A DNA stretch of 64,000 nucleotides, taken from assembly GCF_017742245.1 (NCBI RefSeq), contig NZ_JAGHKO010000005.1:186001-250000 (forward strand), in the 5' to 3' direction. Under the pieces are notes generated by a model. It had not been told where the DNA came from, ran no database searches, and was given only the letters and a program-made list of their open reading frames with translations. Position 1 is the first letter of the stretch, and each line of letters opens with the position of its first letter. Shown here piece after piece: positions 17,191 to 26,424 of the stretch. The DNA comes from Niastella soli. GTDB taxonomy: Bacteria > Bacteroidota > Bacteroidia > Chitinophagales > Chitinophagaceae. The translations under genes were made by a program, and so were the position numbers.

Positions 17191-20100
17191 TTAGAAACCG
17201 GCGTTAAGGCCAAAAGATACTGTTCTGTAAAACGGATACGTGGTAGCGCCTACGTTATTACCAACCTCAGGATCGAATACGCTCAGCACTTTGGTTGTTT
17301 CCCACAGGTCCTGGCCAGATACATATACCTGCAGGCTGCGGAAGACTGTTCTTTTAACAGGAACTGTGTAGCCTACCTGAATGTTTTTCAAACGCAGGTA
17401 ATTGCCGTTTTGCGCCCACCGGTCAGATGCTTTGAAGTTATGCGCATCGGTCTGGTACATTCTTGGGAAAAAGGCATTCGGGTTCTCCGGAGTCCATCTG
17501 TCCATATGAATGGTCCATGGCATATCGGCTGTTCCGAGCATCGGCGACAGGGTTCCCTGGTCGATGAGGAATCTTCTTTGCATCGCACCCTGGAAGAAAG
17601 CGGAAAAATCGAAACCTTTCCAGCTAAAACCCATGTCGAAACCATACACATAGCGGGAATTAGTGGTGCCCAGTTTAACCAGGTCACCCGGATTTTGCGG
17701 AGTACCATCGCCGGCTGAAAGAACGCCATCTCCGTTGCGGTCAAGATATTTCATATCGCCGGGAGCCAGGTTGTTGAAGTATTGGGTAGTGAATTTCGAC
17801 TTGTAATCATCCAGGTCGGTCTTGCTTTGAATTAAACCGGCTGTTTGATAACCCCATACCGTATTGAGCGCATAGCCTTCCATCAGTTCCACCACACCAC
17901 CGGTACCAATACTGTTCTTGCCATTATATTTTAACAGCTTGTTCTGGTTATCAGAAAAATTGAAGCCTACCCGGTATTCTACATTCCCTACATGATCGTG
18001 CCATTTAACCTCCACCTCTTTACCCCAGCTTTTCAGTTCACCCACATTATAAGAAGGGGTACCTATGCCAAGGATGTTTGGCAGGTTCAACTGAGCGAGC
18101 ATGTTCTTGTTCTTTTTCACATAATAGTCTGCGGTAATGCTTAACCTGTTATCCAAAAAGCCCAGGTCTACACCGATGTCTGATTGCTGCACGGTTTCCC
18201 AGGTAACATCAGGCGATGCCAGTTTATCCTGGTAGATAAATTGTGTACGCGCATTGTTGAATACCAGATTAGGTGGCGCTGGGTTGTTGCCGAGGTTATT
18301 GGTGAGACCACTTCCCAACAGGGTCATATAAGGGTATAGACCGAGTGGGGAACCGTTCCCTAACTGACCCCAGGAGGCGCGGATCTTGAAATTAGGAATG
18401 AAGGAAATATTGTCTCTGAAAAAGTTTTCTTCACTTACACGCCAGGCGGCAGAGAAAGACGGGAATACCTGCCAGCGGTGTGCAGGCGCCAGTCTTGAAC
18501 TACCATCATACCGGTAAGATGCTTCTAACAGGTATTTACCTGCAAAACTGTAATTCAACCGGCCGAATAAGGACGCCAGGGCCCAGGTTTCTACTTTATC
18601 AGAACTTTTCACCGTTAATGGATTCCCATAATTTATACTGAAGAAATCATTGGTGATCATGTTTTGCTCAGAAGTGGTAACCTCGTCTTTCCGGTATTCT
18701 TCATAAGAGCCACCTTGCATGAGCGTAAACTCATGTTTGTTGAGTTTTAACTTGTAAGTAAGAAAGCTCTGCAGGTTGTTCTGATAGGCCTTATTCTTTG
18801 TAAGCGTAAGGGTATTGGGCGTGTTTATGCTCGACCGCAGCGTTCCAACTGAACGACCCCACCAGTTGATGGTGCGTGAATCGTTTTCCAGGGTATAATC
18901 GTTCTGGTTCCGCCAGCCTATTACATCAAGGGTCAACCCTTTGATCACATTTTTCACCTGGAAAGCGAGGCGTCCGGTAAAGGTGCCATACGCTCTTTGT
19001 TCCAAACCGGCATTCTTTTCAATATCTATTGGGTTTATCTGCAGATCGCCATTATAAATTTGTCCGGTAGTATCTTCTGCCGGTACGTACAAACTCTGGC
19101 GGGTACGGCTCCGGTACAGGCGGTTGATGATCTGATCGGTGTGGAAGGAATTCTCCCGCACTTTCGAATTGATATAACCTGCTGTTACTTTCATGGAAAG
19201 ATATTTATTCAGCTCGGCATTTATATTCAATTTCAGGTTGATCCTGCTGTTGTCATCGGGCCCATAACGCATTACCCCATCGCGTTTAAAATAAGCGCCG
19301 GTAAACAGGTAGTTCAGTTTTTGTTCGCCACCACCTACGGAAAGCGAATGGTTCTGCTGGTGGTTGTATTTGTCCATCCCTTCCTTGATCCAGTCAGTAT
19401 TATCGAAATATTCCCAACGGTCTGACCCAGGGTTGGGGCGGTAATTCAGGTTTGGATTCTTCAACCATTCATAATTCTCATCAGTATATTCGGGCGCCCC
19501 TGTTGCATTCAACCTGCTTTCATCGATCAGCGTCTGCTCATCCCATGAACTCAGTCGTTTCGGCTGGCGTGCAGTTATATTTACACCATAATTAGTGCTG
19601 AATGTAACACTTGTTCTTCCGGCTTTTGCCTGTTTGGTAGTTACCAGAATAACCCCGGCAGCAGCCCGGGCTCCATAGATGGCAGAAGCAGAAGCGTCTT
19701 TCAATACTGAAATGGACTCCACATCGCTGGGGTCTATCAGGTTCAGGTCCTGTTCAATCCCATCAACCAGCACCAGGGCTTTGGCATCGTTGGAAGAGGT
19801 AAATCCCCGAACGCGGATGTCATACCCTTCGCTACCCGGTTGACCAGAATTCCTTACCACGGTTAACCCCGGTAATACTCCTTGCAGCGCGCCTGTTACG
19901 TTGGCTACTGGTCTGTTGGCCAGGTCTTTGCCGGTAACCTGGGCTACCGAACCACTCAGATTTACTTTCTTTTGGGTACCATAACCAACTACCACCACAT
20001 TGTCGAGCGTGGAAACGTTCTCCTGCATGGAAACATTGATAGTGGTACGGTCGCCTACTTTCACTTCCTGGTTTAAAAAACCCGTGTAAGAAAAGATCAA

Positions 20101-20346
20101 TACACTAGTGGGATCAACAACCAGGGCGAATTTCCCGTCTTTGTCGGTGATCGTACCGCTGCCTCCACTTTTGATCAGCACATTCACACCCGGCAGTGGT
20201 GCTCCTTTCAGATCAGTTACAATTCCCATGATACGGTTGGGTTGAATGGTTTGAGCCGCTGTGGCCAGCCATCCAAAAAGAAGCAATAATGACAGTACAT
20301 TTTTGGCCGGCCACTTTATATGACCAACGCGTGAATTAATTCTCAT
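17191..20346 (-). CDS. SusC/RagA-family TonB-dependent outer membrane transporter (no STN domain)
   Basis: A 1051-residue transporter importing oligomers across the outer membrane with its SusD lid. Order: signal peptide, carboxypeptidase-like beta-sandwich (GIVTDLKGAPLPGVNVLIKS...), TonB box/link (LDNVVVVGYGTQKK), plug domain (ALVLVDGIEQDL, SASAIYGARAAAGVILVTTK) and a 22-strand barrel ending in an aromatic residue (GLNAGF). I use the ATG at 20346 because it gives a standard basic signal start; an in-frame TTG lies 9 bp upstream. It lacks the N-terminal STN signalling domain, so it is not expected to work with a FecR anti-sigma factor. A 20-bp perfect palindrome lies about 370 bp upstream. 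Confidence 0.95.
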   Translation of the reverse strand: MRINSRVGHIKWPAKNVLSLLLLFGWLATAAQTIQPNRIMGIVTDLKGAPLPGVNVLIKSGGSGTITDKDGKFALVVDPTSVLIFSYTGFLNQEVKVGDRTTINVSMQENVSTLDNVVVVGYGTQKKVNLSGSVAQVTGKDLANRPVANVTGALQGVLPGLTVVRNSGQPGSEGYDIRVRGFTSSNDAKALVLVDGIEQDLNLIDPSDVESISVLKDASASAIYGARAAAGVILVTTKQAKAGRTSVTFSTNYGVNITARQPKRLSSWDEQTLIDESRLNATGAPEYTDENYEWLKNPNLNYRPNPGSDRWEYFDNTDWIKEGMDKYNHQQNHSLSVGGGEQKLNYLFTGAYFKRDGVMRYGPDDNSRINLKLNINAELNKYLSMKVTAGYINSKVRENSFHTDQIINRLYRSRTRQSLYVPAEDTTGQIYNGDLQINPIDIEKNAGLEQRAYGTFTGRLAFQVKNVIKGLTLDVIGWRNQNDYTLENDSRTINWWGRSVGTLRSSINTPNTLTLTKNKAYQNNLQSFLTYKLKLNKHEFTLMQGGSYEEYRKDEVTTSEQNMITNDFFSINYGNPLTVKSSDKVETWALASLFGRLNYSFAGKYLLEASYRYDGSSRLAPAHRWQVFPSFSAAWRVSEENFFRDNISFIPNFKIRASWGQLGNGSPLGLYPYMTLLGSGLTNNLGNNPAPPNLVFNNARTQFIYQDKLASPDVTWETVQQSDIGVDLGFLDNRLSITADYYVKKNKNMLAQLNLPNILGIGTPSYNVGELKSWGKEVEVKWHDHVGNVEYRVGFNFSDNQNKLLKYNGKNSIGTGGVVELMEGYALNTVWGYQTAGLIQSKTDLDDYKSKFTTQYFNNLAPGDMKYLDRNGDGVLSAGDGTPQNPGDLVKLGTTNSRYVYGFDMGFSWKGFDFSAFFQGAMQRRFLIDQGTLSPMLGTADMPWTIHMDRWTPENPNAFFPRMYQTDAHNFKASDRWAQNGNYLRLKNIQVGYTVPVKRTVFRSLQVYVSGQDLWETTKVLSVFDPEVGNNVGATTYPFYRTVSFGLNAGF

Positions 20347-20865
20347 AAACAACAATCTTTTTTTGGTGAAGAGACATAGGGCTTTGCGGTAGCCCTTTTT
20401 GAAAACAACAGGAACGATTGATAAGAAAATGAGGCCTTAACCTGGAAATAAACTGCCGAAGATTTAAAGCATGCAGTCTGCGTTTACCGGATTGGAAAAG
20501 GTAAAAACGGAGTGATGGTAATCCTGGATATGGCAGATGCTTGGTCGTCGTCATGGCAGCTATCTTGGTAAATTTCTTCAGCAAAGTAGCTAAAGGCCGA
20601 GCGTCATATCAAGAAAGCGACTACGTCAAAACTGCTACATCAATAAAAACTTTAATTGATTTTCAGATGATTGTAAGTGGAATTTAAATGTGTATCTACT
20701 CAGTAGCTGATCGAAGAATTACGGAAACGTTTCCGTAAAAATAGTCGGCCACCTACGAAATATCCAAGCAGCTTTTTATTATTAGTGTTTAAAACTAGGG
20801 TGGTTTGATAGCGCTTGTTTTCTTAGTTTCGATGGCGTTAATTCAAAACAATATAATTGGGACTT
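20347..20865. other. Non-coding regulatory region between SusC and the YfhO-like gene
   Basis: About 520 bp with no convincing gene. It must hold the promoter of the leftward SusC operon and probably one for the rightward YfhO-like gene. A minus-strand TACTTTG-like -7 element with a TTG 21 bp upstream is visible near 20584-20615 but is weak. The clearest element is the 20-bp palindrome at 20719-20738. Confidence 0.6.
20719..20738. promoter_or_regulatory. 20-bp perfect palindrome, LacI-family-type operator
   Basis: TTACGGAAACGTTTCCGTAA is identical to its reverse complement. The central CG inside AAACGTTT is characteristic of operators bound by LacI/GalR-family repressors. It lies between the divergent SusC operon (373 bp away) and the YfhO-like gene (298 bp away) and could control either. 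A related core recurs upstream of the second SusC gene. The binding protein is not in the window. Confidence 0.55.
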
Positions 20866-21030
20866 GTGCTCACTGATAATGCTGAAGACCTCATTGATGA
20901 AGATCCAGCTGGCTATTTAAAAGAGATAGCAGACATTTGCACGAGCAGTGTGCAAGCTGCTACAATGTCAGTTGTTGGTTCTTTTTCAGCTTTGTTCCTG
21001 ATTGTGTATATTCATGCTTTAACCTTATAG
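20866..21030 (+). CDS. Possible small ORF or gene remnant upstream of the YfhO-like gene
   Basis: A GTG-initiated frame of 54 residues ends 6 bp before the YfhO-like ATG. The first half is acidic and helical (LTDNAEDLIDEDPAGYLKEI), the second half hydrophobic and possibly membrane-spanning (SFSALFLIVYIHALTL). The codon pattern looks more coding than random, and the tight spacing suggests coupling. It could be a leader peptide, a small membrane protein, or the decayed end of a larger gene. No family is recognised. Confidence 0.28.
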   Translation: MLTDNAEDLIDEDPAGYLKEIADICTSSVQAATMSVVGSFSALFLIVYIHALTL

Positions 21031-21036
21031 CCGTAT

Positions 21037-23508
21037 ATGAAAAATCGCTTTTTATCGAACGTACTTCCTCACGTAATTGCGATCGCTGTTTTTTTAATTG
21101 TTGCCATTGTTTATTGCAAACCGGTTTTAGAACACCAGGTATTACAACAATCTGATGTTATCCATTGGAAAGGAATGGCCCAGGGTTCTTTTGAGTATAA
21201 AGAGAAATACGGGCATTTCCCTTTATGGACAAATAACCTATTCAGCGGCATGCCAGCCTATCAAATTGCTCTGGATTCAGATGTAATAATTACACCGAGC
21301 TGGTTCTATAATTTGTTTACTTTATTTCTGCCCAAGCCAATCAGTTTCTTTTTTCTGGCCAGTATATGTTTTTATTTTCTTACCCAGGTTTTTCGGGTCA
21401 ATTCTTATTTAGGAATAATAGGAGGACTGGCCTATGCTTATGCTACATACAATCCCATAATTATTTCTGTAGGCCACGATACAAAAATGCAGTCCATTGC
21501 CCTGATGCCTGCGTTTCTTGCTTCACTGGTACTTATATATAATAAGAAGTACCTCTGGGGGGCCGCCTTCACCGTCGTGATCACTGCCATCCTGGTTGGG
21601 ATCAATCACGTACAGATCATTTATTACCTGTTGTTAATTGCGGCAATTATGACGATTGTCTATGCGGTAAGCTGGATCAGGCAGCGTGATTTCCGACACC
21701 TGTTCATAGCCACCAGTATAGCTATATTATGCGGGGTCCTGGGTACTTTAAGCAATGCCATTTCTCTTTTTACTTCTTTTGAAGCCTCAAAGACCAGTAT
21801 CCGCGGCGGATCAGAGCTGGTAAATAAAAATACTACCCAGGAAGGATTGAGTAAGGATTATGCGTTTGATTATAGTATGTATAGGTCTGAACCATTTGTA
21901 ATGCTGGTGCCAAAAATGTATGGCGGCAGTACTGGTTTGGAGGTGGACGAAGAGCAGTCAAAAGCCATAGCGGAGTTAAGGCAAATGCCGCAGGGATTAG
22001 GGCAGCAATTACAAGGTTATTTGCAGTTTTATTGGGGTGGTATTGGCGGAACTTCAGGCCCGCCTTATGTGGGTGCCATCATTTGCTTTCTGGCCTTGTT
22101 GGGTTTTGTTTTATTGAATAATAGAGATAAAGTATGGATCCTCATTGCCAGTGCATTGGCCATTGTAATGAGTTGGGGCGGTTATTTTGCAGCGTTCAAT
22201 GGTTTTTTATTGAACCATTTACCTTTCTATAATAAGTTCCGCGCCCCGAGTATGATCATTGTTATTCCAACCCTTCTCTTTTGTTTGATGGCTGTATTGG
22301 CCTTGCAAAGAATTGTTGAAGTAAAAAATAAACAGGAGTTGTGGGAAAAGTATAAAACGAGTTTAGTGATCACTGGTAGTTTATTTATTGCGCTGTTGGT
22401 TTTTTATTTCAATGCCGATTATACTTTGCCGCAAGATAAACAGCTTGTAAGCCAGGTTACGGGACCGGGAAGCGGGTTTATAACCAGTTTTGTAAACGCA
22501 TTGAAAGAGGATAGAAAGGGGCTGTTTGGGGAAAGCCTCCTGCGTTCGTTTTTATTTATTACAGGCGCTGCTTTGTTGATATTCTTATATATAAAGGAGA
22601 AGATAAAAGCGCCTGTAGCGTTTGCCTGCATTGGCATTGCCGCTTTTATTGATGTTATGGCCATCAATGTGAAATACCTCAATGCTGGTAATTACCAGGA
22701 TGAAGCAGAATATCAGCAATCTTATTTTACGCCTTCGCCGGCAGATCAGCAGGTCTTGCAGGATAAGGGGTATTACCGGATCTTTGATAACCGAGATGGC
22801 GTGGGAAGTGCTTATAATGCAAGCGCGCTGAGCGCCTATTTTCACCGGTCAATTGGCGGGTATCATCCTGCCAAGCTCAGTATTTACCAGGACCTTATTG
22901 CACGCCAGTTATATAACTATCCTAACTGTACTGCAGCTATTAATATGTTGAACACAAAATATATTATTGAGCGAGACTCTACAGGAAAAGATGTAGTACG
23001 AATGAATGCGAATGCATTAGGCCCGGTTTGGTTTGTTGATTCCCTTCGGTTTGAAAGTACGCCGGAAGCCGTTATGAATGGTTTAAGCACGTTGGATCCC
23101 AAAGGAACAGCCATTGTTTTTACAAAGGATAAAGAGTTGTTGAGTTACACTTCATCGAAAAACAGTTCCGATGTTATAAAGTTAATAGAGAATAAAAATG
23201 ATGACATAACGTATGAGTCAAATGCAGCCACACCTCGGTTTGCCGTATTTAGTGAGGTCTTTTACGATAGAGGCTGGAAGGCATACATCGATAATAAAGA
23301 AGCGCCCATAATCAGATCAAATTATGTGCTGCGAGGTTTGTTAGTACCTGCCGGTCAGCATCAGATCAAATTTGAGTTTCGTCCGGCCGCTTATTATAAT
23401 GGCCGCAATATTGCGAAGGTGGCGGGGATCATAGCGATGTTATTAGTGGTGGCCACCATTGGTTTATCAGTGCGCAATTATTTGAAAAAGCCTAACCTTG
23501 ATCAGTAA
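21037..23508 (+). CDS. YfhO-family polytopic membrane protein
   Basis: An 823-residue membrane protein with many helices and a C-terminal extracytoplasmic beta-domain, as in YfhO relatives (large GT-C-like proteins linked to cell-surface glycan or teichoic-acid glycosylation in Firmicutes). Recognisable stretches include the first periplasmic loop SDVIHWKGMAQGSFEYKEKY with FPLWTNNLFSGMPAYQ, the GLAYAYATYNPIIISVGHDTKM region, and the C-terminal FSEVFYDRGWKAYIDNKEAP followed by a last helix. Bacteroidota members of this type are common but poorly characterised. It is monocistronic or follows a tiny upstream ORF, and a strong hairpin terminator follows it. Confidence 0.82.
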   Translation: MKNRFLSNVLPHVIAIAVFLIVAIVYCKPVLEHQVLQQSDVIHWKGMAQGSFEYKEKYGHFPLWTNNLFSGMPAYQIALDSDVIITPSWFYNLFTLFLPKPISFFFLASICFYFLTQVFRVNSYLGIIGGLAYAYATYNPIIISVGHDTKMQSIALMPAFLASLVLIYNKKYLWGAAFTVVITAILVGINHVQIIYYLLLIAAIMTIVYAVSWIRQRDFRHLFIATSIAILCGVLGTLSNAISLFTSFEASKTSIRGGSELVNKNTTQEGLSKDYAFDYSMYRSEPFVMLVPKMYGGSTGLEVDEEQSKAIAELRQMPQGLGQQLQGYLQFYWGGIGGTSGPPYVGAIICFLALLGFVLLNNRDKVWILIASALAIVMSWGGYFAAFNGFLLNHLPFYNKFRAPSMIIVIPTLLFCLMAVLALQRIVEVKNKQELWEKYKTSLVITGSLFIALLVFYFNADYTLPQDKQLVSQVTGPGSGFITSFVNALKEDRKGLFGESLLRSFLFITGAALLIFLYIKEKIKAPVAFACIGIAAFIDVMAINVKYLNAGNYQDEAEYQQSYFTPSPADQQVLQDKGYYRIFDNRDGVGSAYNASALSAYFHRSIGGYHPAKLSIYQDLIARQLYNYPNCTAAINMLNTKYIIERDSTGKDVVRMNANALGPVWFVDSLRFESTPEAVMNGLSTLDPKGTAIVFTKDKELLSYTSSKNSSDVIKLIENKNDDITYESNAATPRFAVFSEVFYDRGWKAYIDNKEAPIIRSNYVLRGLLVPAGQHQIKFEFRPAAYYNGRNIAKVAGIIAMLLVVATIGLSVRNYLKKPNLDQ

Positions 23509-23546
23509 TTAAAACGGCTTCTACGAATTAGCTTAAGATACAGAAG

Positions 23547-23580
23547 AGAAAATGACTGTCAGTGATGACAGTCATTTTCT
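23547..23580 (+). terminator. Rho-independent terminator after the YfhO-like gene
   Basis: A perfect 15-bp stem (AGAAAATGACTGTCA with TGACAGTCATTTTCT) encloses a GTGA loop, about 40 bp after the stop codon. The T-rich right arm provides the release tract. Confidence 0.85.
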
Positions 23581-23690
23581 TTATATAGCAATTGGCGGAA
23601 TATTTGTAGCTGATAAGACAATAATTTCCTTCCCCTGAAAATCATTGTGTCCTTCCTGAAGGCTGATAACGCTGCTTTCTTCACTTAAAC

Positions 23691-23708
23691 ATAAAGGAGG
23701 CGTTTATG
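23691..23708 (+). promoter_or_regulatory. Strong Shine-Dalgarno sequence
   Basis: AAAGGAGG ends 5 bp before the ATG at 23706. Most genes in this window have weak or no Shine-Dalgarno pairing, as is normal in Bacteroidota, so this near-perfect site is unusual and fixes the start of the ScyD/ScyE-like gene. Confidence 0.7.
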
Positions 23709-24857
23709 GCAAAAAGAGGATTTTTATTGTCAGGTTATGCTCTTATTGTTCTTTCTTTTGTATCGTGTCATAAGGACATGGATAAGTTTTGCGAATGTGA
23801 CCAGAAGGACATGGTGGCTTACGTTTCGGTATTTGCTTCAGGTTTGAACAATCCGCGTGGTCTTACCTTTGGGCCCGATGGCAATCTGTATGTGGCAGAA
23901 GGCGGTATTGGTGGAACCGATTCCACTACTGGAAAATGTACCCAGGTGATACCGCCCGTAGGACCGTACAGGGGTAGTTGCACTGGCGCCCGCATTTTAA
24001 AAGTAGACATGCGCGGTATGATCACCACTGTAGCCGACAAATTACCATCCAGTCAAACATCGGAAGCGTCAGGTAGCCTGGTTAGTGGGGTCGGGGATGT
24101 AGCGTTTATTGGTAAGAAACTGTTTGGGGTATTGGCCGGTGCGGGTTGTTCGCATGGCGTTAAAGGTATTCCCAATGGTATTGTAAAGGTGCATGGCGAT
24201 AAGTCGTGGGATATTTTTGCCAATCTCAGTGAGTGGCAAATGAGCCATCCCGTGGCGAAACCCGAAGAAGACGATTTTGAGCCAGATGGTACCTGGTATG
24301 GGATGGTGTCGGTAGATGGCAACCTGTATGCAGTAGAGCCCAATCACGGCGAGATCGTTCGCATCAACGGTGACGGAGTTATCAGGCGAGTGATCGATAT
24401 CTCTGCCAGCCAGGGACATATAGTGCCAACCGCTCTTGCCTGGTATAAGGGTAATTTTTATGTAGGCAATCTGGGTGAGTTTCCTATCACGGGTAAGAGT
24501 AATATTTACAAAATAACACCTGAAGGCAAGATCAGTATAGTTGAAAAAGGCTTTAGTACAATTCTTGGTATTGCATTCGACAAATCAGGTGGTATGTATG
24601 TACTTGAAAATACTACTGGTAATGCAGAACCTACACCCGGCACCGGTACCATTGTACGAATTGATCCCTCGGGAGAACGGCGCAAATTGGTTACCGGTTT
24701 GAACCTGCCTACTGCAATAGAGTATGGCCCTGATGGTAATTTGTACGTTTCCAATTGGGGTTTTGGCCCAACGGCAAAGGGTGGTGGAGAAATACTTAAG
24801 ATCAAGATTGACTGTAAAAGAGATCAAAAAAATTATTGGAATGATCTGATCAGGTAA
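23706..24857 (+). CDS. ScyD/ScyE-family NHL-like beta-propeller lipoprotein
   Basis: A 383-residue secreted protein with a lipobox (LSFVSC). Propeller blades repeat the pattern 'LTFGPDGNLYVAE', 'MVSVDGNLYAVEPNHGEIVRIN', 'IAFDKSGGMYVLENTTG' and 'IEYGPDGNLYVSNWGFG'. This matches the ScyD/ScyE group, first named from cyanobacterial scytonemin gene clusters and widespread in other bacteria, where the role is unknown. Cys pairs (CECDQ, GKC..GSC) may form disulfides. No pigment genes are nearby. A terminator follows, so it is probably transcribed alone. Confidence 0.85.
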   Translation: MAKRGFLLSGYALIVLSFVSCHKDMDKFCECDQKDMVAYVSVFASGLNNPRGLTFGPDGNLYVAEGGIGGTDSTTGKCTQVIPPVGPYRGSCTGARILKVDMRGMITTVADKLPSSQTSEASGSLVSGVGDVAFIGKKLFGVLAGAGCSHGVKGIPNGIVKVHGDKSWDIFANLSEWQMSHPVAKPEEDDFEPDGTWYGMVSVDGNLYAVEPNHGEIVRINGDGVIRRVIDISASQGHIVPTALAWYKGNFYVGNLGEFPITGKSNIYKITPEGKISIVEKGFSTILGIAFDKSGGMYVLENTTGNAEPTPGTGTIVRIDPSGERRKLVTGLNLPTAIEYGPDGNLYVSNWGFGPTAKGGGEILKIKIDCKRDQKNYWNDLIR

Positions 24858-24878
24858 TACCCAGGAACCTTGATAGAG

Positions 24879-24909
24879 GACTGTCTGCCAGTTGGCGGAC
24901 AGTCTTTTT
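24879..24909 (+). terminator. Rho-independent terminator after the ScyD/ScyE-like gene
   Basis: GACTGTCTGCC pairs with GGCGGACAGTC (one G-T pair) around a 4-nt loop and is followed by TTTTT. Confidence 0.85.
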
Positions 24910-24960
24910 ATTTTATATCGCTTATCTTTACCTGTATTGATCGTTTTTTAATTCTTCCAT

Positions 24961-26253
24961 GTGAAAAAACTGATTGGTCTCTCCTGTATTTTATTTTGTT
25001 CGCTGGTAGTAACGGCGCAGCGCCCCGTGCCTGTAAAACCCCGTATTCTTATCAGTACCGATATTGGCGGTACAGATCCCGACGATAATCAGTCAATGAT
25101 CCATTTTCTGATGTACAGCAATCTGTTTAATACAGAAGGCCTAATTTCTTCTCCTTCTTATGGTCACGGTACGAAGCAAAACCTGCTCGAGATGATCGCC
25201 TTATACGAAAAAGACCTGCCCAAACTGGAGAAGCATGCCAGTGGCTTTCCTTCCCCCGAGGCATTGCGGGCTATTTGTAAACAGGGGAAACAGGGCGCAG
25301 CGCCATTTGCGGGTTATACAAAGGCTACCGAAGGTTCCAGGTGGATAGTAACCTGTGCCAGAAAGAAAAGCGATCAACCGTTGTGGGTACTGGTATGGGG
25401 TGGGCTCAATGATCTGGCCCAGGCCTTACATGATGCACCAGATATCAGGAAAAAAATAAAAGTATACTGGATAGGCGGGCCTAATAAAAAATGGAGCGCC
25501 AACAGCTATGCATACATAGTGGCTAATTTTTCTGACCTGTGGTTTATAGAGGATAATTCCTCTTACTATGGGTTCTTTTCAAACAAAGGCATGCCCGACA
25601 GTGTAAATACCACTGATTATTATGACCGGTATATGTCAGGCGCCGGCAACATGGGAAAGGATTTCAAAAATTACTATGGCGGAAATGTGAAGATGGGTGA
25701 TACGCCTTCGCTGTTATACATGATGGATGGCGATCCGAACGACCCGATGAAGGAAAGTTGGGGCGGCAGTTTTGAGCCATTCGATCACAGCCCACGCCAG
25801 GTTTTTAACCGCAACACTACATTGACAGATACCGTGACTGTATGTTCCCTGCTGGAATTCCATTTTAAAGGACCCAAAGCTAATATTCCTCCCGACTCAG
25901 CCTGTTTTATGTTAATCGTTAAAGCTGGTATCGGCGAACAAAAATGGGCCGGGTACTACAGGGGGGATGGTGACTATGTAGTAAGATATGCACCCAAACA
26001 GGCAGAAAAGATCTCCTATACGGTAACGGCTGCTGTGCCCGGATTCAAGGAGCAGGCCGGACAGTTTGTAGTGAATAATGAATGGCCGGGTATACGGGGT
26101 AAAACAGATTACCCCTTAGGACCACATTGGTATACCGATCGTAACGACCCGCAACTATATGATGGCAATATTCAGGGGGGGGATTACAATAAAGAAATGG
26201 CGGAAGGAAGTGCTGCTGGACTGGGCAAAGCGCTGGGAATGGTTAAAGAGTGA
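24961..26253 (+). CDS. Secreted nucleoside-hydrolase-like protein (DUF1593 / Sde182 type)
   Basis: A 430-residue exported protein (signal peptide ending near VVTAQ; GTG start). The N-terminal domain has the nucleoside-hydrolase-like DUF1593 signature: RILISTDIGGTDPDDNQSMIHFL with the Asp cluster, then LISSPSYGHG, WVLVWGGLNDLAQAL and IKVYWIGGPNKKWSA, as in the Saccharophagus degradans Sde182 'cellulose-binding' protein. The C-terminal third is a strand-rich domain. The Asp-rich metal site suggests hydrolysis of an N- or O-glycosidic bond of a polysaccharide fragment or nucleoside-like compound; the true substrate is not established. Confidence 0.87.
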   Translation: MKKLIGLSCILFCSLVVTAQRPVPVKPRILISTDIGGTDPDDNQSMIHFLMYSNLFNTEGLISSPSYGHGTKQNLLEMIALYEKDLPKLEKHASGFPSPEALRAICKQGKQGAAPFAGYTKATEGSRWIVTCARKKSDQPLWVLVWGGLNDLAQALHDAPDIRKKIKVYWIGGPNKKWSANSYAYIVANFSDLWFIEDNSSYYGFFSNKGMPDSVNTTDYYDRYMSGAGNMGKDFKNYYGGNVKMGDTPSLLYMMDGDPNDPMKESWGGSFEPFDHSPRQVFNRNTTLTDTVTVCSLLEFHFKGPKANIPPDSACFMLIVKAGIGEQKWAGYYRGDGDYVVRYAPKQAEKISYTVTAAVPGFKEQAGQFVVNNEWPGIRGKTDYPLGPHWYTDRNDPQLYDGNIQGGDYNKEMAEGSAAGLGKALGMVKE

Positions 26254-26424
26254 GTGATAAAACACCCGCATTAGTGCTTTATATATATAGGCAATCCGGT
26301 TTGAGGTAGTAGATCATCTGTCAGCCTGACGTTTATCATCTTCTGCAGGGTCCAGGGTCATAGGCCCGGCCCGTTAGGTGAAATAGTTTTGTTGTGGAAT
26401 TCATCACACACAAAATTCACTACA

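Noticed and set aside
14981-20346. Full polysaccharide utilisation locus around the first SusCD
   Set aside because: Only transporter, lid and one lipoprotein are present; no carbohydrate-active enzyme or regulator belongs to the operon.
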